From the NCBI GenBank assembly GCA_902362275.1, contig CABIWB010000010.1:1-64000 (forward strand): 64,000 bases of DNA, in the 5' to 3' direction. The DNA comes from Coriobacteriaceae bacterium (lineage in GTDB: Bacteria; Actinomycetota; Coriobacteriia; Coriobacteriales; Coriobacteriaceae). Positions 16,541 through 25,605 of this stretch are shown piece after piece; within the stretch, counting starts at the first letter, position 1; every line of letters starts with the position of its first letter. A model generated the notes under the pieces. It searched no databases and was not told the DNA's origin. It was given only the letters and a program-made list of their open reading frames with translations. Both the position numbers and the translations under genes were made by a program.

Positions 16541-17854
16541 TTACGCCACGAAGAAGTAGACGAGGAAGGCAAGGGCTGTGATCCACATGAGCGGCTTGAT
16601 CTTGGAGGCCTCGCCCTTAAAGAGCGCGACAATCACGTAGGCGATAAAGCCCAGGCCAATGCCGGCAGAGATGGAGTAGGTGAAGGGCACGCCGGCGACA
16701 ATCATGAACGCCGGGAAACCCTGCGACACGTCGGACCAGTCGATCTCGGAGGCCTCGCTCATCATGAGGTAGCCGACGTAGACCAGGGCACCGCAGGTGG
16801 CGGCGCTGGAAACGATGGCGACGATGGGGGAGAAGAACGCGGCGAGGATGAACAGCACGCCGGTGGTGACGGAGGTGAGGCCCGTGCGACCACCGTCGGC
16901 AGCGCCAGAGGTGGACTCGACGAAAGTGGTGATGGAGGAGACGCCCATAAAGCCACCGGCAGCAGCGGCCACGGAGTCGACGACCAGGATGGGGCGGATG
17001 TCCTCGACATTGCCGTCCTCGGTTAGGAACTCGCCCTGCTTGGCGACGGCCATCGCGGTGCCCATGGTGTCGAAGAAGTCACTCATGAGCAGCGAGAAGG
17101 CGACGACAAGCAGCATCGGGTCGGTCAGGACCTTCACGATGGCCATGTTGCCGTCGGCGGTGCTGGCAAACGGGGCGCCAAAGGTCGAGAAGTCGAGCGG
17201 GGCGATAAGGCCCTCGGGGGCGTGGGTGACGCCCAGCGGGATGCCGGCGATAACGGCGACGATGATGCCGATGAGCAGCGAGCCCGGCACGTTGCGGGAG
17301 GCCAGGGCAACCGTCACGACGATGGAGATGATGCCGACGATAAAGGTGGGGGAGGTGATGTCGCCCAAGCCGACAAGCGTACCGGCGCCAGCGGTGATGA
17401 TGCCGGCGTCGCACAGGCCGATCATGGCGATGAACATGCCCAGACCAACCGAGATGGCGTGGCGCAGGACCACGGGGATGGCGTCCATGATGGCCTCGCG
17501 CAGGCCGCACAGGACGAGCAGCAAGATGACGACACCCTCGAGGAAGATGACGCTCATGGCCACGTGCCAGTCACCGCCGCACATGGTGGTGGCGATGCCC
17601 GCGATCATGGCATTGATGCCCAGACCCGACGCGCAGGCGAGCGGGCGGTTAGCGAAGATGCCCATGCAGATGGTCATGATGCCAGCGCCCAGGCAGGTGG
17701 CGCAGGCGAGCGCCCCCGCATCGATGCCGGCGCCCGAGAGCACCGCGGGGTTGACGGCGATGATGTAGGCCATCGCCAGGAATGTTGTCAGTCCAGCGCG
17801 AAGTTCGGTCCCGATTGTGGACTTGCGCTCGCTGACGTGAAATAGTTCGTCCAT
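16541..17854 (-). CDS. NCS2-family purine permease (AzgA/PbuG-like)
   Basis: About 437 residues with at least twelve hydrophobic segments. The early ELRAGLTTFLAMAYIIAVNPAVLSGAG, the middle SDFFDTMGTAMAVAKQGEFL and GGFMGVSSITTFVESTSGAADGGRTGLTSV are signatures of the AzgA subgroup, which imports adenine, guanine or hypoxanthine with protons. ATG 17854 is used because AAGGAAAGGG lies upstream; an in-frame ATG at 17911 adds unconserved residues. It faces away from the deformylase-like gene. Confidence 0.9.
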   Translation of the reverse strand: MDELFHVSERKSTIGTELRAGLTTFLAMAYIIAVNPAVLSGAGIDAGALACATCLGAGIMTICMGIFANRPLACASGLGINAMIAGIATTMCGGDWHVAMSVIFLEGVVILLLVLCGLREAIMDAIPVVLRHAISVGLGMFIAMIGLCDAGIITAGAGTLVGLGDITSPTFIVGIISIVVTVALASRNVPGSLLIGIIVAVIAGIPLGVTHAPEGLIAPLDFSTFGAPFASTADGNMAIVKVLTDPMLLVVAFSLLMSDFFDTMGTAMAVAKQGEFLTEDGNVEDIRPILVVDSVAAAAGGFMGVSSITTFVESTSGAADGGRTGLTSVTTGVLFILAAFFSPIVAIVSSAATCGALVYVGYLMMSEASEIDWSDVSQGFPAFMIVAGVPFTYSISAGIGLGFIAYVIVALFKGEASKIKPLMWITALAFLVYFFVA

Positions 17855-18047
17855 GCATACCCTTTCCTTGTTCGGCCCCGAGTTTAGGCCGATTGACACG
17901 AACTCATCCACTATATCGCCTTTGAGAAGTTGGTGTTCCTCACATGTTGATGTTCGGCGGTTTGTTACGGACGGGCGGTATCTTTCGCATGAAATTGTGT
18001 AGGTACCGTATACTTAAACGGTTACAACGACCCCTATGGAGGAACGT

Positions 18048-18467
18048 ATGATTAAAGAGCTCTGCCGCGACGAGGCTATCCTGTCTCAGCGTTGCGAGGT
18101 CGCGACTGTCGAGGACGAGTCGGTCGCTCAGGATCTGATTGATACCATCAAGTCGCTCGATGATGCCGGCTGCTTGGCCGCCAACCAGATCGGCGTCACC
18201 AAGAAGGTCTGCGTCTATCTGGACGACGCCGGTGAGCCCCACGTGCTTTACAACCCCCGTCTGGTGTTTGGCCTGGGTGCCAGCAAGATGGAAGAGAGCT
18301 GCCTGACGCACGAGGAGGTCACCAAGTCCACGCGCTATATCAAGTGCAAGGTTGCCTTTGACCAGATCGTCGACGGCAAGATGAAGGAGTGCCGTCGCGA
18401 CTACGCAGGTTTTGAGGCGCAGATGATTCAGCATATGATTGATCACTGCCAAGGTAAACTTGTCTAG
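18048..18467 (+). CDS. Peptide deformylase-like protein without the catalytic Glu
   Basis: A 139-residue protein with the deformylase order GCLAANQIGV (motif 1, usually GxGLAAxQxG), EESCLTHEE (motif 2, usually EGCLS) and QHMIDHCQG (motif 3, usually QHExDHxxG). The Cys and both His metal ligands are kept, but the general-base Glu is Met and the Gly of motif 2 is Ser. Deformylation is therefore doubtful. A canonical copy lies at 27203-27613. GGAGG precedes ATG 18048 and TATACT near 18015 is a likely -10. The true activity is unknown. Confidence 0.82.
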   Translation: MIKELCRDEAILSQRCEVATVEDESVAQDLIDTIKSLDDAGCLAANQIGVTKKVCVYLDDAGEPHVLYNPRLVFGLGASKMEESCLTHEEVTKSTRYIKCKVAFDQIVDGKMKECRRDYAGFEAQMIQHMIDHCQGKLV

Positions 18468-18499
18468 GGCGACCACGGCACCGCGCTTCGTCGCTTTTT

Positions 18500-18531
18500 G
18501 CCCGGGCGTGACATTGCTGTCATGTCCGGGC
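18500..18531. terminator. Terminator after the deformylase-like gene
   Basis: Arms GCCCGGGCGTGACA and TGTCATGTCCGGGC with a 4-base loop, followed by TTCTGTGTTT. Confidence 0.7.
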
Positions 18532-18598
18532 TTCTGTGTTTAGCGCCTTTTTGTTTGGTGACAATGAGCTTAGCAAGAACGTAAAGCTAGGAGGTACT

Positions 18599-19564
18599 AT
18601 GTGCACGAGCATTCGATTTACCGATAATTCTGGCTACATGTATCTAGGCCGCAACCTTGACTGGAGCTTTGACTACGGCCAACAGGTTCGCGTGATGCCG
18701 CGCGGGTTTCACATTCCGTATTCGTTTATCGACGATGCGTCGGCGGCACACGCGGTAATCGGCATGTGCATCGATTACAAGAACTATCCCATGTTTTTCG
18801 ACTGTGGTAACGATGCGGGTCTGGCTGTGGCGGGGCTCAACTTTCCCGGCTATGCCGAGTATGCCGAGGGCCCGGTTGATGGAAAGACCAATATCGCGGC
18901 CTATGAGTTTCCCCTGTGGGTGGCAGCGACGTTCTCGACGGTCGACGAGGTCGAGGCTGTGCTGCGCGACACGGTGATTGTTGCCAAATCTGCAGGAGAG
19001 GGGCTGGGCGTGTCGCTGCTCCATTGGATTATCGGCGACAGCCAGCGCAGCATCGTGGTTGAGATGATGGCTGACGGCCTGCATGTATACGACGATCCGG
19101 TCGACACCCTTGCCAATCAGCCCACCTTCCCGTGGCATATGGAAAACCTGCGCACCTATATCACGGCCACAAGCGATTTTCCGCAGACGGCGACATGGCG
19201 TGGCGCCGAGCTCAAGCCCTATGGCGCTGGTGCCGGCATGCGCGGAATTCCGGGTGACTGCTATTCGCCGAGCCGTTTTGTAAAGGCGGCGTACCTCAAT
19301 GCCAATTACCCGCAAAAGGAGAGCGAGACCGAAAACGTCGTCCGCATGTTCCGTTCACTCGAGGGCGTGGTGATGATTGAGGGGGCGTCCAGGATGGGCG
19401 ATGGCAAGTTCGAGAAGACTATCTATACCGGATGCTTTAGCGCGCGCACGGGCAATTATTACTACGCGATGTATGGGGATCCGTCGATTCGCTACGTGAG
19501 CCTGATGGATGCCGAGGGCGCGAGCCCCGATAGGCTCGTGGTTCCCGAGCCGCGTCGTTCGTAG
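18599..19564 (+). CDS. Choloylglycine hydrolase family (bile salt hydrolase-like)
   Basis: An Ntn-hydrolase that would deconjugate glycine or taurine from bile salts. ATG 18599 (GGAGG upstream) is followed directly by Cys, the catalytic nucleophile after Met removal. Other active-site residues are in place: GRNLDWSF (Arg and Asp), GLNFPGYAEY (Asn), NQPTFPWHMENL (Asn) and GDCYSPSRFVKAAY (Arg). The 321-residue length fits bile salt hydrolases better than penicillin V acylases, but the two overlap. No signal peptide, so the enzyme is cytoplasmic. Its terminator hairpin has been split by the IS element at 19607. Confidence 0.88.
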   Translation: MCTSIRFTDNSGYMYLGRNLDWSFDYGQQVRVMPRGFHIPYSFIDDASAAHAVIGMCIDYKNYPMFFDCGNDAGLAVAGLNFPGYAEYAEGPVDGKTNIAAYEFPLWVAATFSTVDEVEAVLRDTVIVAKSAGEGLGVSLLHWIIGDSQRSIVVEMMADGLHVYDDPVDTLANQPTFPWHMENLRTYITATSDFPQTATWRGAELKPYGAGAGMRGIPGDCYSPSRFVKAAYLNANYPQKESETENVVRMFRSLEGVVMIEGASRMGDGKFEKTIYTGCFSARTGNYYYAMYGDPSIRYVSLMDAEGASPDRLVVPEPRRS

Positions 19565-19588
19565 CCGTTAGCTTTACTGCAATGCAAA

Positions 19589-19606
19589 GCGGCCCTGCGT
19601 CTCTCG
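19589..19606 (+). terminator. Left half of a terminator hairpin split by an insertion sequence
   Basis: GCGGCCCTGCGTCTC (19589-19603) pairs with GAGGTGCAGGGCCGC (21063-21077) on the other side of the IS. Before insertion the two halves were separated only by a short loop containing TCG. The hairpin lay between convergent BSH and kup. Confidence 0.75.
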
Positions 19607-19644
19607 TGAACTGCGCCCCAAAACTTGGACGGCTTAAATAAGAA

Positions 19645-20555
19645 CTACGCCGCAAGGGGCTGGTTCCGGAACTCCTCCGGGGTCAGCCCCTTCAGTTTAA
19701 CCCGCCTTCGCCTCGTGTTCCAATGGGCGACGCACGCGTCCAGGTCCGCCTTGGAGGACTCGAAGTCGGGCCATGCCCTTCCCCGGAAGAACTCGTCCCT
19801 CATGTGGCCGAAGGCCTGCTCGGTGGCGCCGTTGTCGATGCAGTTGCCCTTTCTGGACATGCTCTGGACGATTCCGGCGCCCCTCAGCCTCCCGCGCCAT
19901 GCGGCGTGCCGGTGCTGCCGGCCCATGTCGCCGTGGAGCGCCGGCGTCGCGCCCTCGGGCATCTTCGCCAGCAGCCGGTCGAGCAGCTCGGCCTGCCGCG
20001 CCATGTCCGGGCTGGCCGACGCCGACCACGCGACCATCTCCTCGCTGCCGAAGTCGTGCACCGGCGCGAAGCAGGCCCTGCCCCAGGGCCGCTTAAACCC
20101 GGTGGCGTCGGCGCCCATCTTCTGCCACGGCCCGTCGGCGGCGAAGTCGCGCCCGATGACGCTCCCGGACGTCTCGCCCACGGCGCCCCTGTACGGGTTG
20201 TACCTATGGCAGTCGGTCTCGCGGCGGATGCCGCAGCGGGCCCCATCTCCCGCATCATCTTGAGCACGGTCTTGTCGGAGATGCGCGCGCCCAGCTCGGC
20301 GCGCAGGCACATGGCGACCCGGCGGCGGCCGCACCCGTCGGCCGCGCGCGAGAAGATCTCCGCCACCGCGCCCCGCAGCTCCGGGCGCGTCGGCCTGGCC
20401 GGGTGCGACAGCACGTAGCAGTAGCCGGACCGGGCCAGGCCGGCGCATTCCAGCAGGCTCCCCAGCTCGTGTCCCTCCGCGCGCAGGGCGCTCACGGCCT
20501 CGACCTTCGCCCCGGTCGGAGCCCGTCCCTCCCGACCAGGGCACGCAATTTTTTT
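19645..20555 (-). pseudogene. IS3 orfB: DDE transposase catalytic half, frameshifted
   Basis: The C-terminal part reads KMGADATGF (first Asp), ALHGDMGRQH (second Asp) and NGATEQAFGHMRDEFF (Glu), the DDE triad of IS3-family integrase domains, and ends at TWNTRRRR-like and LTPEEFRNQ. The N-terminal part (KVEAVSALRAEGHEL...SDKTVLKMMREMG) is in the frame entered by -1 slippage from orfA. Near 20243, beside GGGGCCC, one base is missing and the two parts no longer join. Transposition in cis is therefore doubtful unless this is a sequencing error. Confidence 0.85.
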
Positions 20556-21013
20556 AGGTAGGCCGCCTCGGTCTCGAGCCTTCGGCGGCGCTCCCCGAGC
20601 TCCTGCTCGCGGGTGCGCCCGCGCGGCCTGGGGCCGGACCCCCTCGGCCTGCCCCTGGGCTTGGGCCTGGGCGCCTCGGCGCCGCCCTCGCGGCAGAGCG
20701 CGCACCGTCTCTTGAGCGGCGCCAGGGACATGGCCCCGAACGCCTCCATGGCGCCCCGCCCGCCCATGCCGCCGTCGACCACGGCCGAGGCGGCGGCGAC
20801 CTTCTGCTCGCATGTGTACCCGGTCTGCTTGCCGTCCATGGATGGCGGCACCTCGCTTCCGAACGACCGGTATGCGTAGAGCCATCGTCCCACGGTGTCG
20901 CGCGGGACCGACGGCGCCTTCGCCGCCGACTCGAAGCCGTGCCCTCGCTCGAAGAGCCCGATCGCCGCCCTCCTGGCCTCGATGTCGTATTTCACTCTCA
21001 AGTCGGCACGCAT
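20492..21013 (-). CDS. IS3 orfA: HTH/leucine-zipper transposase subunit
   Basis: The N-terminal segment RVKYDIEARRAAIGLFERGHGFESAAKAPSV-like reads as the HTH of IS3 OrfA proteins, and the C-terminus REQELGERRRRLETEAAYLKKLRAL is the usual zipper. ATG 21013 has GGGAGG upstream. A run of seven A residues on the coding strand (20555-20549) at AYLKKL is the likely programmed -1 slippage site that fuses OrfA to OrfB. Confidence 0.82.
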   Translation of the reverse strand: MRADLRVKYDIEARRAAIGLFERGHGFESAAKAPSVPRDTVGRWLYAYRSFGSEVPPSMDGKQTGYTCEQKVAAASAVVDGGMGGRGAMEAFGAMSLAPLKRRCALCREGGAEAPRPKPRGRPRGSGPRPRGRTREQELGERRRRLETEAAYLKKLRALVGRDGLRPGRRSRP

Positions 21014-21098
21014 AAAAGGCCTCCCATTTCTCGTGTCCAAGAAATGGGAGGCAGTTCATCGTGAGGTGCAGGGCCGCTGTCGTTGATTTGTGACGTCG

Positions 21099-23347
21099 CT
21101 AGAAGTTGGCGTCGTTGAGTTGTTCACTCTTGAGGCCGTCGAGCTGTTGCTGCTCGGGCGTATCGGCGGCGCTCTCGAGCAGCTCAGTGGGATCGACGTT
21201 CATATTCCTACCGGCCTCGTTGCCGTTGACCAGGTCGTCCGAGAAGATGTCGACTTCCATTTCCTTGGCTTCCTCGATCTGAACTTCGAGTGGCACCTGG
21301 GTGCGCACGAGCTTAACGGCCGGGCGCATGCGGGCAAACAGCGGCACGTACTCGATGATGATGGCCGAGTTCTCGAGATCATACCAACGTGCCGGGCTTC
21401 CGCAGGCGCGGCGGACGGCGTACTCGATGGCCATCACGCGGTGGTCGTTGCGGTTGATGTCCGTTTCGGGGGCAAGCATCTTGCGCAGCATGCAAAAACG
21501 GAAGTCGCCCACGTTGCCGCGCGTCTCGTAGATGGAGTAGGTGTGGTGCTGCGGCGGCAGCTCGCCCGATGCCATCAGGTCGCCAACAATCTGGCGCAGG
21601 TAGGCGTTAACGCGCTGGTTGACCTTAAAGCCCAGGTCCAAGCGCACGCGGAACAAAAGTCCGTGCCAAAGGTCTCGACGGAATATTCGTGCGTATAGGG
21701 CTCATCGGTGACATGCACGTTGATGAACCAGTATGCCTTGGCGCGCTTGGGATGTTTGTCCAGGATGGAATAGAGCACGTCGCGGTCGAGCGTGAGCGGG
21801 TCGGGGCTGTTGGTGAGGAACACCAGATTGTCGGCGAGCACGGGGTAGGTCTCGTCATTGCGCAGGCGGTTGAGCTGATCGATGTACTTGGAGACCGGCA
21901 GCAGGATCGTCTGCGTGCGCTCGATGGCGGTGCCGCGGCGCCACACATACATAAGGCCGAACAGCAGCAAGGCTAGGAAGATCATCACATAGCCGCCGTC
22001 AAAGAACATGGTAAGGCACGAGGCGAAGAAGCACAGCTCAATGGCACCGAAGAGCAGGGCGAAGACGCAGGCACCCAGCTTGTGCTTGAGGATGCCGGCG
22101 ATATAGCTCGTCAAAAGCGTCGTGGTCATGAGCATGGTCACGGTAATGGCGAGGCCATAGGCGCTTTCCATGCGCTCGGAGTTCTGGAACAGCAGCACGA
22201 TGAAGATGCAGCCGACCCACATGATGTTGTTGACGAGCGGAATATAGAGCTGGCCCTTGGTGTCGCTGGGGTAGTGGATGCGCAGATGCGGCATAAGGTT
22301 GAGGCGCGTTGCCTCGGATACCAGCGAGAACGAGCCGGTGATGAGCGCCTGCGAGGCGATAATGGCCGCCACGGCCGAAAGCACGATGGCAAAGGGGCGC
22401 AGGGGCTCGGGAAGCATCATGTAGAACGGGTTGACGATATCCATCGCGAGCATTTGGGGGTTGGAGTTATTGGCGAGCAGCCAGGCTCCCTGACCCAGAT
22501 AGTTAAGGATGAGGGCCGCCTTAACAAACGGCCAGGATGCATAGATGTTTGCCTTGCCCACGTGGCCCATGTCCGAGTAGAGCGCCTCGGCACCGGTTGT
22601 CGACAGGAAGACAAAGCCGAGCGCCATGATGCCCGAATGGTTGATGGGCGAGAACAGGAACATAATGCCGCGGATGGGGTTGAGCGCGCGCAAGATGGAC
22701 AGGTTGCCGAGCATGTTGAACAGACCGGCGCCTGCCAGGAACAGGAACCCCAGCGTCATGAGCGGGCCGAACAGCTTGCCGATTGACGAGGTGCCGGCGC
22801 GCTGCATGGCAAATAGGCCGCAGATAATGATGATGGTGATGATGATGACGTTGGTCTGGCCGTCACCCAAAAGCGCATGGCCCCACTCGATGGTGCGCAA
22901 GCCCTCGATGGCCGTGGTAACCGTGACGGCGGGGGTGAGGATGCCGCCGGCGAGCAGCGCTGCGCCGCCGATCATGGCGGGTAGAATCAGCCATGGTGCC
23001 ACCTTGCGTACGAGGCTGAACAGGGTGAAGATGCCGCCCTCGTTATGGTTATCGGCCTTCATGGCGATCAGCACGTACTTGACCGTGGTCACGAGCGTCA
23101 TGGTCCAGATAACGAGTGAAAGCGCGCCCAGGATCATGTCCTCGCTGACGGTTCCGATGCCGCCGTTGTTGGCGACGATTGACTTCATGGTGTACATGGG
23201 GCTCGTGCCGATGTCGCCGTAGACGACGCCGAGCGTTACGAGCAACATGCCAGCGGAGAGGGGGATGGCGCCATGCCCGCCCTGACTATGCTGGTCTTGG
23301 AGGCTTGCCTCCAGCTTGTTGTGTGCCACGTGGATTCTCTTGGACAT
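21099..23347 (-). pseudogene. kup: Kup potassium uptake transporter with a C-terminal frameshift
   Basis: The first part, from ATG 23347, encodes the twelve-helix core: LGVVYGDIGTSPMYTMKSI, DNHNEGGIFTLFSL, AIEGLRTIEWG, NSNPQMLAMDIVNPFYMMLP. At about 21655 the frame breaks in GGACTTTTGTTCCGC, where one more T gives DFLFRVRLDLGFKV and continues the regulatory C-terminal domain to 21099. Kup imports K+ with H+. The break leaves the transport core whole and removes the last 185 or so residues. A sequencing deletion in the T-run is at least as likely as a real mutation. Confidence 0.85.
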
Positions 23348-23428
23348 CTGGCCTCTGCAAAGAGCAGTAGACCTTTATGCCATTTTTATACATTTAAGAG
23401 CAGTTTGGCACATCGGGGTGTTTTAGAC

Positions 23429-23452
23429 AATAATCCCCAGCTGGGGATTATT
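23429..23452. repeat. 24-bp perfect palindrome
   Basis: AATAATCCCC and its complement around CAGCTG form a perfect dyad upstream of kup. It may be an operator or the end of the exporter transcript. Confidence 0.55.
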
Positions 23453-23472
23453 CATGTACGCAGGTAGCATTT

Positions 23473-23539
23473 CAAAACAGGGGCGTATCCGCTGTATGGT
23501 TTGCTGCAGTGTGTTAACCGCGGACGCACCCCTGCTTTG
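23473..23539 (-). terminator. Long hairpin after the exporter gene
   Basis: Twenty-base arms (23473-23492 and 23520-23539) pair with three mismatches, with GTTTTG at the minus-strand end. It lies directly after the DMT exporter stop at 23556. Confidence 0.6.
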
Positions 23540-23555
23540 AACTGAAGAGGGGCGT

Positions 23556-24467
23556 TTAGGCGCGTACTGCCTGGGCGATACCGGCCTTGGCGCTTGCGCG
23601 CTTACCGGCGAGTTCGCAAAAGATCGCACCGCCGATGATGAGCGCGGCGCCCATCAGGCGGACCGGTGTTATGGCTTCGCCTAAAAGGACGGCTGAGAAC
23701 ACGACGGCCGAAAGCGGCTCGAGGTAGCCGACGACCGCGACGGTTTGCACGGGCAGCTTGGCGACGGCGCTAAAGTAGAGCAAGCAACCTATGCCGGTGT
23801 TGACGACGCCGAGCATGGCGACGGCGCGCCAATCGATGTTTACCGCGATGCCAGGGGAGAAGAACGAGGGAGCGCCTTGGGTGACGAGTGTGAGAACCAG
23901 CGCGGTCACAAAGGCGGCGCTCACCTGGAGCGTGGAGTTCTCGAGGCCTTCGATGTGTGGCGCACCCTTGCTAGCGATGACCATCAGCGCATAGCAGAAG
24001 GCCGAGGCGATGCCGCAGGCGATACCCGCAATGGGCATATTGCCACCTAGACCTTGCGCTGCAATGAGAAAAGCACCGCAAGCAACGGCGATAAAGCCGG
24101 CGATTTTGCCGCCGGTCAGCTTTTCGCCAAAAATGAGCGGGGAGAGGGCCATAACGATGATGGGGCCGCAGTAATACAACAGCGAGGAGATGCCAACGCC
24201 GATCGTCTGGTAGGCACGGAACAGAGAAATCCAGCTGGCACCCAGCGCGGCTCCCGAGAGAAGGAGTGCTGCGGCTTCGCGGGGACGAGATGGCGCCTGC
24301 AGTTTATGGCGTTGGGTGATGGCAAGGATAGCGACAAGCGAGAGGGCGCCCAAAAACGTGCGCAGTAGCACGATATCGGAGCTCGGCAGCGCGATGGCGG
24401 CGGCGATGATGCCGTTGGAGCCAAACAATAGCAATGCTGCTAAGTACGTAAACAGTCCGTTGTTCAT
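23556..24467 (-). CDS. EamA-family (DMT superfamily) exporter
   Basis: A 303-residue membrane protein with about ten hydrophobic helices arranged as two EamA repeats. The first ends at LSPLIFGEKLTGGKIAGFIAVACGAFLIA and the second at EPLSAVVFSAVLLGEAITPVRLMGAALIIGGAIF, both the repeat hallmark. Such proteins export amino acids or other metabolites. A LysR gene is divergently transcribed 118 bases away with a dyad between, so the exporter is probably its target. The substrate is unknown. Confidence 0.88.
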   Translation of the reverse strand: MNNGLFTYLAALLLFGSNGIIAAAIALPSSDIVLLRTFLGALSLVAILAITQRHKLQAPSRPREAAALLLSGAALGASWISLFRAYQTIGVGISSLLYYCGPIIVMALSPLIFGEKLTGGKIAGFIAVACGAFLIAAQGLGGNMPIAGIACGIASAFCYALMVIASKGAPHIEGLENSTLQVSAAFVTALVLTLVTQGAPSFFSPGIAVNIDWRAVAMLGVVNTGIGCLLYFSAVAKLPVQTVAVVGYLEPLSAVVFSAVLLGEAITPVRLMGAALIIGGAIFCELAGKRASAKAGIAQAVRA

Positions 24468-24496
24468 GCGCTGACATCCCCTCTATATCCGAGCAT

Positions 24497-24513
24497 GTTC
24501 ACTATGGGTGAAC
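24497..24513. promoter_or_regulatory. Dyad in the exporter/LysR divergent promoter
   Basis: GTTCA (24497-24501) and TGAAC (24509-24513) with 7 bases between form a LysR-like dyad between the divergent genes. Confidence 0.4.
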
Positions 24514-24585
24514 TGGCTATAGAAGAAAAGCGAATATAATTCATGGCAAACATGACAAAAACTCATGCAGAGGTGGAGGGGTGCC

Positions 24586-25443
24586 GTGGAAACGAATATT
24601 CAAAAGATGCAGGTGCTGCTGGAGACGGTGCGCGCCGGAAGCTTTACGCGTGCTGCCGAGCGCCTGAGCTATTCGCAATCGGGCGTGAGCCGTATGGTGG
24701 CCGATCTTGAGGCCGATTGGGGCTTTAAGGTGCTCGACCGCAGTCGCGAGGGCGTAGTGCTTTCTGCCGACGGGCGGCAGGTCATGCCGGCTGTCGAGGC
24801 GCTCTGCGAGGAATTCACTCGCTTGCAGCGACGGGTGGATGAGATGTGTGGGCTCATGCGCGGCAAAATCTGCATCGGTACGTTTTCGAGTGTGGCGACC
24901 CACGTGCTGCCGCCGGTGATTGCGCGCTTTCGCGCCGATCATCCGGACGTCGATTATGAGTTGCTGATGGGCGATTACTCAGAGATTGAACAATGGGTGG
25001 CTGAGGGTCGCTGTGACCTGGGCTTTATCCCACGTGAGCCCCGAGAAAACGGCATGGCATCGCGGTCTTTGGTGCGCGACGAGTTGATGGCGGTAGTACC
25101 GGCAGACTCTTTGCTTGCCACGGCGGAGGTCGTTTCTCTCGCCGATTTAGCCAACGAGCAGTTTATTCTGCTAGAACGCGGCACCGATGACGAGATTACG
25201 CCGCTGTTCCGTCGGGCGGGGCTGACGGTGTGCTCCAAGCTGTCGACCTGGGATGATTATGCGATTATGGCTATGGTCGAGGACGGCCTGGGCGTGAGCA
25301 TTCTTCCCGCGCTCATCTTGCGCCGTTGTCAGTTCGATGTTGCCGTGCGTTCGCTCGAGGGACATCCCCATCGGCAGATCAACGCCATATATCGAACGGC
25401 CGATGTTTCGCTTGCTGCCGCCCGTTTCCTCGAATACCTCTAA
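24586..25443 (+). CDS. LysR-family transcriptional regulator
   Basis: The N-terminal wHTH reads MQVLLETVRAGSFTRAAERL with SYSQSGVSRMVADLE, then a type 2 periplasmic-binding effector domain (KICIGTFSSVATHVLPPVI, LGFIPREP, GLGVSILPALILRR). GTG 24586 is chosen because GGAGGGG lies immediately upstream; ATG 24565 overlaps that site. The divergent EamA exporter is the likely regulated gene, as is common for LysR/DMT pairs. Confidence 0.87.
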   Translation: METNIQKMQVLLETVRAGSFTRAAERLSYSQSGVSRMVADLEADWGFKVLDRSREGVVLSADGRQVMPAVEALCEEFTRLQRRVDEMCGLMRGKICIGTFSSVATHVLPPVIARFRADHPDVDYELLMGDYSEIEQWVAEGRCDLGFIPREPRENGMASRSLVRDELMAVVPADSLLATAEVVSLADLANEQFILLERGTDDEITPLFRRAGLTVCSKLSTWDDYAIMAMVEDGLGVSILPALILRRCQFDVAVRSLEGHPHRQINAIYRTADVSLAAARFLEYL

Positions 25444-25502
25444 ACGCGCACACGCTATTGTCCGCTTTGGGCAAATCTCGGAGTCCGGTACATTTTCTTA
25501 TG

Positions 25503-25584
25503 AAATTGAACTATCGAATGAGGTGCCGCGTTATACTGCTTGCTAAATTGAACCATGGTTCAATTCGTGTTCTATAAATTGAAC
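25503..25584. promoter_or_regulatory. TTGAAC operator cluster with 20-bp perfect palindrome
   Basis: A perfect palindrome AATTGAACCATGGTTCAATT lies at 25546-25565, flanked by single AAATTGAAC half-sites at 25503-25511 and 25576-25584. TATACT (25532-25537) is a -10 within the cluster. Binding by the HTH domain encoded just downstream would give autorepression; this is inferred from position. Confidence 0.6.
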
Positions 25585-25605
25585 TTTGCCAGCAAGGAGG
25601 TTCTA

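Larger units (their letters stand above)
19607..21058 (-). mobile_element. IS3-family insertion sequence
   Basis: A 1452-bp element bounded by imperfect terminal inverted repeats: TGAACTGC...TTGGAC at the left (from 19607) and its complement GTCCAA...GCAGTTCA at the right (to 21058). TCG on both sides (19604-19606 and 21059-21061) is the 3-bp target duplication typical of IS3. It encodes orfA and a frameshifted orfB. Its base composition is visibly more GC-rich than the neighbouring genes, a sign of recent transfer. It inserted in the loop of a terminator. Confidence 0.9.
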
